DNA of 5,968 nucleotides from DASSTY01 sp035760645 (GTDB lineage Bacteria > Gemmatimonadota > Gemmatimonadetes > Gemmatimonadales > GWC2-71-9). Each line of letters begins with the position of its first letter. Positions within the stretch are counted from its first letter, which is position 1. Made by a program: the position numbers and the translations under genes. The notes beneath the pieces were generated by a model. The model had not been told where the DNA came from and did no database searches. It was given only the letters and a program-made list of their open reading frames with translations. Of the stretch, positions 1 to 5,315 are shown in pieces. The stretch spans positions 1 through 5,968 of the forward strand of contig DASTSO010000059.1 in the NCBI GenBank assembly GCA_035760645.1. Direction: 5' to 3'.

Positions 1-1
1 C

Positions 2-274
2 GTGCTCTGGCACGAGGCGGTGGCGCCGCTCTTCCTCGCCGCCGCGGCGCTCATGGGGCTCGGGCTCTGGCTGCACCTCACCGAGCATCACGAGCACCTC
101 CACACGCATGCGCCGCTCGAGCACAGCCATGCGCACGTGCATGACGAGCACCACCAGCACGTGCACGGCCCCGGCGACCCGCCCGGCGAACCCCACACCC
201 ATTGGCATCGGCACGAGGAGCTGACGCACTCGCACCCGCACTATCCGGACATCCACCACCGCCATTCCCACTGA
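2..274 (+). CDS. C-terminal fragment of a membrane transporter (EamA/DMT-like) with histidine-rich tail
   Basis: The reading frame is open to the window edge and ends at TGA 272-274. It is probably the 3' end of a longer gene: GTG at position 2 could be a start, but no upstream sequence is visible to judge it. Visible residues 5-26 form one hydrophobic helix (PLFLAAAALMGLGLWLHL), resembling the last helix of EamA/DMT transporters, where a Glu-Pro region precedes an alanine/leucine-rich segment. From residue 29 to 90 the chain is almost pure metal-ligand sequence, with 24 His in 62 residues, many as HxH, plus Asp/Glu. The final stretch HPHYPDIHHRHSH is typical of His-rich tails on metal-related membrane proteins. 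A role in handling divalent metals such as Ni, Co or Zn is inferred from the tail alone. A CDF or other metal transporter remains possible. It lies upstream of a copper-type two-component operon in the same orientation, separated by 117 nt. Confidence 0.6.
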   Translation: MLWHEAVAPLFLAAAALMGLGLWLHLTEHHEHLHTHAPLEHSHAHVHDEHHQHVHGPGDPPGEPHTHWHRHEELTHSHPHYPDIHHRHSH

Positions 275-326
275 CGGTGCCCGCCGAACGGTCGCCGGGT
301 CGGGTTACCCCTCCCCCGACGCCGGA

Positions 327-340
327 TTAAGGTTCCTTGA
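327..340. promoter_or_regulatory. Imperfect palindrome, possible operator upstream of the response regulator gene
   Basis: TTAAGG, TT, CCTTGA forms a 6-2-6 inverted repeat with one T-G mismatch position. It sits 51 nt before the ATG at 392, in a region otherwise rich in G and C. Read on the top strand, TTAAGG and TTGAGG also appear as hexamers 10 bp apart. Autoregulation by the downstream response regulator is common for this family, but this site does not obviously match the three-hexamer array upstream of the channel gene, so the assignment is speculative. Confidence 0.2.
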
Positions 341-357
341 GGGGGTGCGAGTCGCGT

Positions 358-381
358 TGGCTCTCGCCCTGGCGGGAGTTA
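358..381 (+). promoter_or_regulatory. RNA hairpin overlapping the ribosome binding site of the response regulator gene
   Basis: Bases 358-367 can pair with 372-381 around the 4-nt loop CCTG (368-371). The core CTCTCGC / GCGGGAG has six Watson-Crick pairs and one G-U pair, and can be extended by two G-U pairs and one A-U pair. The 3' arm contains GGGAG (374-378), the best Shine-Dalgarno match upstream of ATG 392 (13 nt before it). In mRNA the structure would hide this site. There is no U-tract, so it is unlikely to be a terminator. Confidence 0.3.
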
Positions 382-391
382 CCCTTCGCGG

Positions 392-1069
392 ATGCGAATC
401 CTGGTGGTCGAGGACGACCGGAAGGCGGCACGCTTCCTCAAGCAGGGATTGGAGGAGGAGGGGCACGCCGTGGACGTCGCGGCAGACGGCGACGAGGGCG
501 CCCTGCTCGGGCGCCTGATGCCCTACGACCTGCTCATTCTCGACGTGCAACTCCCGAAGCGGGACGGGCTGCAGGTCGCCTGGCAGCTCCGGCGGGAAGG
601 CGTGCGTACACCGATCCTGATGCTCACGGCGCGCGACGCCATCCAGGACGTGGTCCGCGGCCTCGATGCGGGCGCCGACGATTACCTGACCAAGCCGTTC
701 GCCTTCGACGAGCTGCTGGCGCGGGTGCGCGCTCTGAGCCGCCGCCAGAGTGGCGAGACCACTGGCACACTCCGCTACGCCGATCTGGAGGTGGACCGCC
801 TGCGCCGCGTGGTGCGTCGCGGCAGCCGAACGCTCGATCTCTCGCCGCGCGAGTTTCGGCTGCTCGAGTTCTTCCTCCTCCACCCGGAGGAGGTGGTGAC
901 CCGCACGCGGCTCCTGGAGAAGGTCTGGGACATGAGCTTCGACCCCGAGACGAACGTGGTCGACGCCCACATTTCCAACCTGCGCCGGAAGCTGGAGGAA
1001 GGCGGCGAGCCCCGCCTGATCCAGACGATCCGCGGCGCGGGCTACGCCCTCCGCGTGGCCGGCGAGTAG
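392..1069 (+). CDS. cusR: OmpR/PhoB-family response regulator, heavy-metal (CusR/CopR/SilR) type
   Basis: This is a 225-residue cytoplasmic transcription regulator of normal family length. The receiver domain (about 1-115) shows the full phosphorylation site: acidic pair D8/D9, phospho-acceptor D51 in LLILDVQLP, T79 in MLTAR, Y98, and K101 in the TKPF motif. The winged-helix DNA-binding domain (about 125-222) shows LSPREFRLLEFFLLHP, the recognition-helix region with TNVVDAHISNLRRKLE, and the closing IRGAGYALR. The segment VWDMSFDPETNVVD is characteristic of the heavy-metal branch (CusR, CopR, PcoR, SilR, CzcR). ATG 392 is chosen because MRILVVEDD is the usual N-terminus. Its Shine-Dalgarno, GGGAG at 374-378, is rather distant. 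The kinase gene follows after 16 nt, so both are probably co-transcribed. Phosphorylated protein is expected to activate the efflux genes downstream. Copper/silver rather than zinc/cadmium specificity is inferred from the neighbouring pump. Confidence 0.93.
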   Translation: MRILVVEDDRKAARFLKQGLEEEGHAVDVAADGDEGALLGRLMPYDLLILDVQLPKRDGLQVAWQLRREGVRTPILMLTARDAIQDVVRGLDAGADDYLTKPFAFDELLARVRALSRRQSGETTGTLRYADLEVDRLRRVVRRGSRTLDLSPREFRLLEFFLLHPEEVVTRTRLLEKVWDMSFDPETNVVDAHISNLRRKLEEGGEPRLIQTIRGAGYALRVAGE

Positions 1070-1085
1070 CGGGAGGACACGCGCC

Positions 1086-2504
1086 ATGCGGGCCTTCCGG
1101 CACTCCCTCGCGCGGCGCATGGCACTCGGCATGCTCGCGCTCTTCGCCGTCGTGGCGGTCGTGAGCGTGCTCGCCCTCCGCACCATCCTCTATCACCAAC
1201 TCGACGAAACTCTCCTGCACATCGCCGAGGTCGAGGCGCGGCACGGCGCGGCGACCACCTCCTCGGCCTTCACCTTCCATCAGGGCGTGTTGCTCCAGCC
1301 ACGGGAGCGGGAGCCCGCGCCGCTCACCCGTTACGCCGAGCTCTGGACCAGCGACGGGCGCCCGCTGCTCCGGAGCCGGAACCTCCACACCGACCTCGAG
1401 CTGCCGCCCGAGGCGCTCGCGGCCGCCCGGCAGGGCCGCATCGGGTGGGCGACGGCGACGTGGCAGGGGGCGCCGCTCCGGAGCGTGGTCTACCCGCTCG
1501 AGTTCGTCGGGGCGGTGCACGGCGGCCACCTGCTGCAGGTCGCGGCCCGCACCGACGCGGTCGAGCGGACGCTTTCGGAGTTCGCGCTCCTCCTCGTCGC
1601 CCTCTCGCTGGTCGCCACCGCCGGCGCCTTCGTGGTCGGCTGGCGCCTCGCCGGCGTGGCACTCCGGCCCACCGCCGAGATCACGGCGCAGGCCGAAGCG
1701 ATCGAAGCCGGCACCCTCTCCGAGCGGATCACGGCACACGCCGACGTGCAGGAGTTCAGCCGGCTCGTCACCGTCCTGAACGGCATGCTCGACCGACTCG
1801 AGAGCGCATTCGAGGCGCAGCGCCGGTTCACGGCGGACGCGAGCCACGAGCTGCGCGCGCCGCTCACGGTGCTGCGTGGCGACATCGACGTGGCACTCAA
1901 GCGCGACCGCTCGCCGGACGAGTACCGGGAGACGCTCGAGCGGTGCCGGGAGGAAGTGGTGCAGATGTCCCGGCTCGCGGCCGACCTGCTGGTCCTGGCC
2001 CGCACCGACGCCGGGCTGCCGCTCGAGCGGCGGGAGGAGGTCGACCTGCGCGACCTCGGCTGCCGCGTCGCCGACCGGTTCGCGGCCGTCGCGGCGGCGC
2101 GCGGCGTCCGCGTGGAGGTCACGGGCGAGCCGGCGATCGTGCGCGGCGACGAGCCCGCGCTCGAGCGCGCGGTGAGCAACCTGGTCGACAACGCCATCAA
2201 GCACAGCAGCGCACCGGGGCTCGTGCGCCTGCAGGTGCAGCACGATCACCGGGCCGTGCTCACCGTCTCGGACACCGGCCCGGGCGTCCCACCGGAGCTC
2301 GTGCCGCGGCTGTTCACCCGCTTCTTCCGCGGCGACCCGGCGCGGCCGCGCTCGGACAGTCACGGCCTGGGTCTCGCGATCGCGCAGGCCATCGCCGAAG
2401 CCCACCGGGGCAGCCTCGACTTCGTCGGGAACGCCCCCGGGGCCGTCTTTCGGTTGACGCTGCCGCTCGTCCCCTCCGCTGAGGCGCAGTTCAAGGAGCT
2501 TTAA
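1086..2504 (+). CDS. cusS: Heavy-metal sensor histidine kinase (CusS/CopS type)
   Basis: This 472-residue inner-membrane kinase has the usual length and order for the heavy-metal sensor family. Transmembrane helix 1 spans about 12-36, the periplasmic sensor about 37-163, and transmembrane helix 2 about 165-192. HAMP follows at about 193-243. HisKA has phospho-acceptor H254 in the motif DASHELRAPL. The HATPase domain has N-box NLVDN (365-369), G1 motif DTGPG (396-400), F-box RLFTRFFRGD (about 408-417) and G2 motif HGLGLA (426-431). All catalytic signatures are intact. The sensor segment contains WTSDGRPLLRSRNL, a pattern seen in CusS/SilS/CzcS-like kinases. It has a few histidines (H37, H45, H53, H65, H101, H145, H148) and no Met-rich or Cys ligand cluster, so the metal is not readable from it. 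GGGAGGA at 1071-1077, 8 nt before ATG 1086, supports this start. It is expected to phosphorylate the preceding regulator. Its TAA stop overlaps the first hexamer of the downstream operator-like array. Confidence 0.93.
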   Translation: MRAFRHSLARRMALGMLALFAVVAVVSVLALRTILYHQLDETLLHIAEVEARHGAATTSSAFTFHQGVLLQPREREPAPLTRYAELWTSDGRPLLRSRNLHTDLELPPEALAAARQGRIGWATATWQGAPLRSVVYPLEFVGAVHGGHLLQVAARTDAVERTLSEFALLLVALSLVATAGAFVVGWRLAGVALRPTAEITAQAEAIEAGTLSERITAHADVQEFSRLVTVLNGMLDRLESAFEAQRRFTADASHELRAPLTVLRGDIDVALKRDRSPDEYRETLERCREEVVQMSRLAADLLVLARTDAGLPLERREEVDLRDLGCRVADRFAAVAAARGVRVEVTGEPAIVRGDEPALERAVSNLVDNAIKHSSAPGLVRLQVQHDHRAVLTVSDTGPGVPPELVPRLFTRFFRGDPARPRSDSHGLGLAIAQAIAEAHRGSLDFVGNAPGAVFRLTLPLVPSAEAQFKEL

Positions 2505-2544
2505 CCCTCCGTTCACGCTGCCTTAGCCGCCCCATCTCTATCCT
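2501..2544 (+). promoter_or_regulatory. Candidate response-regulator operator (three 11-bp-spaced hexamers) and promoter for the efflux operon
   Basis: TTAACC (2501-2506), TTCACG (2512-2517) and TTAGCC (2523-2528) are direct imperfect repeats starting exactly 11 bp apart, one helical turn. After a 10-nt spacer comes TATCCT (2539-2544), a 4/6 match to the -10 consensus. No good -35 is present at the usual distance. OmpR/PhoB-family activators bind tandem direct repeats at 11-bp spacing, and in PhoB promoters the box stands in for the -35 about 10 bp upstream of the -10, as here. The start of transcription would fall near 2550, leaving a leader of about 55-60 nt before the channel gene. The regulator encoded upstream is the natural candidate to bind. 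No binding evidence exists in the sequence itself. Confidence 0.5.
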
Positions 2545-2563
2545 CACTACAGCTGATCGCAGC

Positions 2564-2578
2564 GCCGGCCTTGCCGGC
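2564..2578 (+). promoter_or_regulatory. Short GC hairpin in the leader of the efflux operon
   Basis: GCCGGC (2564-2569) and GCCGGC (2573-2578) pair across the loop CTT, giving a compact 6-bp all-GC stem. It lies between the proposed transcription start and the channel start codon, 29 nt before ATG 2608. The following bases (CAGTCGTAG) contain no T-tract, so it does not look like an intrinsic terminator of the kinase gene. It could stabilise the leader mRNA or be incidental in GC-rich DNA. Confidence 0.25.
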
Positions 2579-2607
2579 CAGTCGTAGACCACGGCAGCGA
2601 AGTGAGC

Positions 2608-3954
2608 ATGACACGTCATCTCCGGTCCGATCGGGCCATTTGCAGCCTCGCGGCCTTTCTCATCATCGGCCTCGCAAGCCCACCGGTCCGGGCCGATGCG
2701 CAGGGATCGGCCTCCGGCCAGGCCGGCGTCCTCACGCTCGGCACGGTGTACCGGCAGGTGCAGGCGGCCAATCCGCGCCTCGCCGCCGCCGGTGCCCAGG
2801 CCCGTGCCGCCGAGGCGCGCATCGCGCCGGCGCGGCGGCCGCCCGACCCGCAGCTCCAGTTCGGGCTGATGAACCGGAGCCTCCCCGGCTTCGGCCTCTC
2901 CGAGCCGCTCGGCATGAACCAGATCCAGGTGATGCAGATGGTGCCGTTCCCGGGCAAGCTCGGGCTCGCGGGCCGGGTGGCGAGCGAGCAGGCCGACGCG
3001 CAGCGGGGCCGCGCCGCGGACGTCGCCTGGGACGTGCGGGCCCAGGCGGCGATGGCGTACTACGAGATCTACCAGATGGACCGGTCTCTCGTTGTCGCCC
3101 GCGAGACCCTGCGGCTGCTGCGGGATCTCGCCGAGACGGCGCGGACGATGTACGCCGTGGGTGAAGGCCGGCAGGCCGACGTGCTCCGGGCGCAGGTCGA
3201 GCTCGCCCGCATGGAGGAGGAGATCACCCGGATGGAGGTCGAGCGCGTCTCGGCCGCGGCGCGCCTCAACGCGCTGCTGGGCCGCGGCGCAGAGATGCCG
3301 GTCGCCACGCCCGTCCTGCCCGCCTTCCCCGCGACCCTCCCCCCGCTCGACAGCCTCGTGCGTGAGGCTGAGGCGCAGCGTCCCATGGTCAAGGCCGGCG
3401 AAGCAGAGGTGCGGGCCGCCGACGCGGGCGTCCGGCTGGCCCGGCGCGAGATCTGGCCCGACTTCGAGGTCGGGGTGCAGTACGGCCAGCGGCCGATGGA
3501 GGGCGGCATGACCGATCGCATGCTGAGCCTCATGGTCGGCGTCAACGTGCCGATCTTCGCCGGTAGCCGGCAGCTCGCCATGCGCCGGGAAGCCGAGGCG
3601 ATGCGCGAAATGGCGGCAGCCGACCTCGAGGCGATGCGCGCGGACACGAGGGGCCGGGTCGCCAGCCTCTACGCTGCGGTGCAGCGCTCGCAGCGGCTCG
3701 CCGCGCTCTACCGCAAGACCGTCCTGCCGCAGTCCGAGGCGACCGTCGCCTCGGCGCTCGCCGCCTACCGCGTGGGGAGCGTGGACTTCATGACGCTGCT
3801 CGACAACCAGATGACGGTCAACCAGTACCGCCAGGCCCTCTACACGCTCGAGGCCGAGGAGGGCCGGGCGCTCGCCGAGCTGGAGATGCTGCTCGGCCGG
3901 GAGCTCCTCGATCCCGACTCGACCGCGCTCGCTTCCGGAGACAAGGCGCAATGA
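2608..3954 (+). CDS. cusC: TolC-family outer-membrane efflux channel (CusC/CzcC-like)
   Basis: This is a 448-residue outer-membrane factor, the exit duct of a tripartite heavy-metal RND pump. A signal peptide is visible: basic start (MTRHLRSDR), hydrophobic core (about 11-24, ICSLAAFLIIGLAS), and likely cleavage after the alanine near VRADA. Two outer-membrane efflux repeats follow, about 45-225 and 247-432. Each ends in the family pattern: YAVGEGRQADVLRAQVELA in the first and YRVGSVDFMTLLDNQ in the second. MVPFPGKLGLAGR (111-123) is typical of CusC/CzcC-like heavy-metal channels. There is no lipobox cysteine at the cleavage site, so unlike E. coli CusC it is apparently not a lipoprotein. ATG 2608 is preferred over in-frame GTG 2602. 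Neither has a strong Shine-Dalgarno, so the difference of two residues is unresolved. The stop overlaps the adaptor start in ATGA, which suggests translational coupling. It could be called CzcC-like from sequence alone. The neighbouring pump favours copper/silver. Confidence 0.88.
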   Translation: MTRHLRSDRAICSLAAFLIIGLASPPVRADAQGSASGQAGVLTLGTVYRQVQAANPRLAAAGAQARAAEARIAPARRPPDPQLQFGLMNRSLPGFGLSEPLGMNQIQVMQMVPFPGKLGLAGRVASEQADAQRGRAADVAWDVRAQAAMAYYEIYQMDRSLVVARETLRLLRDLAETARTMYAVGEGRQADVLRAQVELARMEEEITRMEVERVSAAARLNALLGRGAEMPVATPVLPAFPATLPPLDSLVREAEAQRPMVKAGEAEVRAADAGVRLARREIWPDFEVGVQYGQRPMEGGMTDRMLSLMVGVNVPIFAGSRQLAMRREAEAMREMAAADLEAMRADTRGRVASLYAAVQRSQRLAALYRKTVLPQSEATVASALAAYRVGSVDFMTLLDNQMTVNQYRQALYTLEAEEGRALAELEMLLGRELLDPDSTALASGDKAQ

Positions 3955-5309
3955 CGACGAGCTCGAGTGCATCCCAGGGGCATCACCCCGACGGTGCCGA
4001 CGATTCGGTGCACGCGCCTTCCCCCTTCGGGACGCCGCGGCGGTCCGTCCGGACCCGCGTGCTGCTGTTCGCGGCGGTGCTGCTCGCCGCCGGCGCCGGC
4101 TCCTGGGCGCTGACGCGTCACGCGGCAGCACCCACGGCGGCCGCCGGTCACGTCCACGGGGCGGGGCCGGCGGGCGACGCGATGCCCGTCGCCCTGGGCT
4201 CGCGGGACCAGCAGCGCATCGGCGTCACCTTTGCCCCGGTGGAGCGGGGGCCGCTCCGGCGCGACGTGCGCACCGTGGCCCAGGTGACCTATGACGAGAC
4301 CCGTGTGAAGACGGTGGCGCCGCTCATCGAGGGCTGGGTCGATCGCCTCTACGTGAACTACACCGGCCAGGCGGTGCGGCCGGGCGACGCGCTCTTCACC
4401 ATCTACTCGCCCATGGTCGTCGCGGCGCAGCAGGAGCTGCTGCTCGCCCGGCGGCTGGCGAGCGACGTGGCGGGCGGGACGCCCGACGCCGCCCGCGGGA
4501 CCCGGGACCTGGTCGAGGCGGCCCGGCGCCGCCTGCGCTACTGGGGCGTAGCCGACGCCGAGATCCGCGCGATCGAAGCGAGCGGGGAGGTGCGGCGCAC
4601 CGTCACGCTGCGCTCTCCCTACACGGGCGTCGTCGTGGCGAAGCCGGTCCTGGCCGGCCAGCGCCTCATGCCGGGCGACGTCGCCTACACGATCGCCGAC
4701 CTGAGCCGCATCTGGCTCGAGGGCGAAGTGTTCGAGCGCGATCTGCCGGCGGTCCGGCTCGGGCTCTCGGTCCGGGCGGAGTTCACGGCGCTCCCGGGCA
4801 CGGTGCGCACGGGCCGGGTCACCTACATCTACCCGACCGTGAATCCCGAGACGCGTACGGCGCGCATCCGCGTCGAGCTCGCCAATCCCGACCTCGCGCT
4901 CAAGCCCGGCATGTACGCCACGATCCGCTTCGCGGCGCCCTCCGAGCCCACGCTCTCGGTGCCGCGCTCGGCGGTGCTCTCGACCGGCGAGCGGCACCTC
5001 CTCTTCCTGCGCGACTCCACGGGTCGGTTCGTGCCGCGGCTCGTCGTGCTCGGCTCCGCCACCGACGACCGGGTCGAGATCCTCTCGGGCGTCGCGCTCG
5101 GCGACACGGTGGTGGCCTCGGGCACCTTCCTGGTGGACGCCGAGTCGAACCTCGGCACCCTGATGGGTGGGATGGGCAACATGCCGGGCATGGACATGAC
5201 GGCGCCGACCACGCCGGGCGAGTCCGGCACCCCCTCGACGACCAATCCCCATGCGGGTCACTCGGTCGCGCCGGCGGACCCGCATGCCGGTCACGGCGGA
5301 GGGCAGTGA
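3951..5309 (+). CDS. cusB: RND periplasmic adaptor (CusB-like) with Met/His-rich C-terminal tail
   Basis: This 452-residue membrane-fusion protein links the inner-membrane pump to the outer-membrane channel. A 35-residue polar N-terminus precedes a transmembrane anchor (about 36-54, VLLFAAVLLAAGAGSWAL). The periplasmic part begins with a His motif, GHVHG (66-70). The lipoyl/barrel-sandwich halves lie around 118-152 (VAPLIEGWVDRLYV) and 219-250 (LRSPYTGVVVAKPV). An alpha-hairpin lies between them (about 155-212), and beta-barrel and membrane-proximal domains run from about 253 to 400. IYSPMVVAAQQELLLA and LSRIWLEGEVFE are family hallmarks. The last ~48 residues are low complexity: Met at 405, 408, 411, 414 and 416, then two PHAGH copies (433-437, 444-448). 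This looks like a soft-metal binding tail. The YTCPMHP-type heavy-metal domain found on some CusB proteins is absent. GGAG at 3937-3940 lies 10 nt before ATG 3951, which overlaps the channel stop. Copper/silver handling is inferred from tail and pump. Confidence 0.9.
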   Translation: MTTSSSASQGHHPDGADDSVHAPSPFGTPRRSVRTRVLLFAAVLLAAGAGSWALTRHAAAPTAAAGHVHGAGPAGDAMPVALGSRDQQRIGVTFAPVERGPLRRDVRTVAQVTYDETRVKTVAPLIEGWVDRLYVNYTGQAVRPGDALFTIYSPMVVAAQQELLLARRLASDVAGGTPDAARGTRDLVEAARRRLRYWGVADAEIRAIEASGEVRRTVTLRSPYTGVVVAKPVLAGQRLMPGDVAYTIADLSRIWLEGEVFERDLPAVRLGLSVRAEFTALPGTVRTGRVTYIYPTVNPETRTARIRVELANPDLALKPGMYATIRFAAPSEPTLSVPRSAVLSTGERHLLFLRDSTGRFVPRLVVLGSATDDRVEILSGVALGDTVVASGTFLVDAESNLGTLMGGMGNMPGMDMTAPTTPGESGTPSTTNPHAGHSVAPADPHAGHGGGQ

Positions 5310-5315
5310 GCCACC

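Larger units (their letters stand above)
275..391. other. Intergenic region before the response regulator gene
   Basis: This 117-nt gap carries no plausible gene. It contains a short stem GTCGGG (299-304) / CCCGAC (315-320) with a 10-nt loop and no following T-tract, so it is not a convincing terminator for the upstream gene. At 327-340 there is an imperfect palindrome, TTAAGG-TT-CCTTGA, the most AT-rich patch of the region and a candidate regulator site. A clear sigma-70 -35/-10 pair could not be identified. The 3' part folds into the hairpin listed separately. Confidence 0.4.

Noticed and set aside
299..320. Possible terminator hairpin GTCGGG / CCCGAC after the His-rich gene
   Set aside because: It has only a 6-bp stem with a 10-nt loop and is not followed by a T-run.
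304..387. Near-identical decamers GTTACCCCTC (304-313) and GTTACCCTTC (378-387) before the response regulator gene
   Set aside because: They match at 9 of 10 positions but are too short and too far apart (74 bp, not a whole number of 11-bp steps) to claim an operator or a duplication. There is no third copy in the window upstream of the efflux genes.
624..2516. Very long open frame (630 codons) on the - strand across the regulator and kinase genes
   Set aside because: It is antisense to two genes with complete, intact domain motifs. Long antisense frames are expected in high-GC DNA because stop codons are rare. Its translation is Arg/Pro/Ala/Gly-rich and shows no recognisable domain.
2564..2579. 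GCCGGCC-TT-GCCGGCC as a terminator for the kinase gene or a tandem repeat
   Set aside because: There is no T-tract after the stem, and the unit is a single short duplication in GC-rich sequence. It is kept only as a low-confidence leader hairpin.
2491..4131. 546-codon - strand frame across the channel gene
   Set aside because: It is a shadow of the clearly recognised TolC-family gene on the + strand. Composition is biased to Arg, His and Gly with no family signature.
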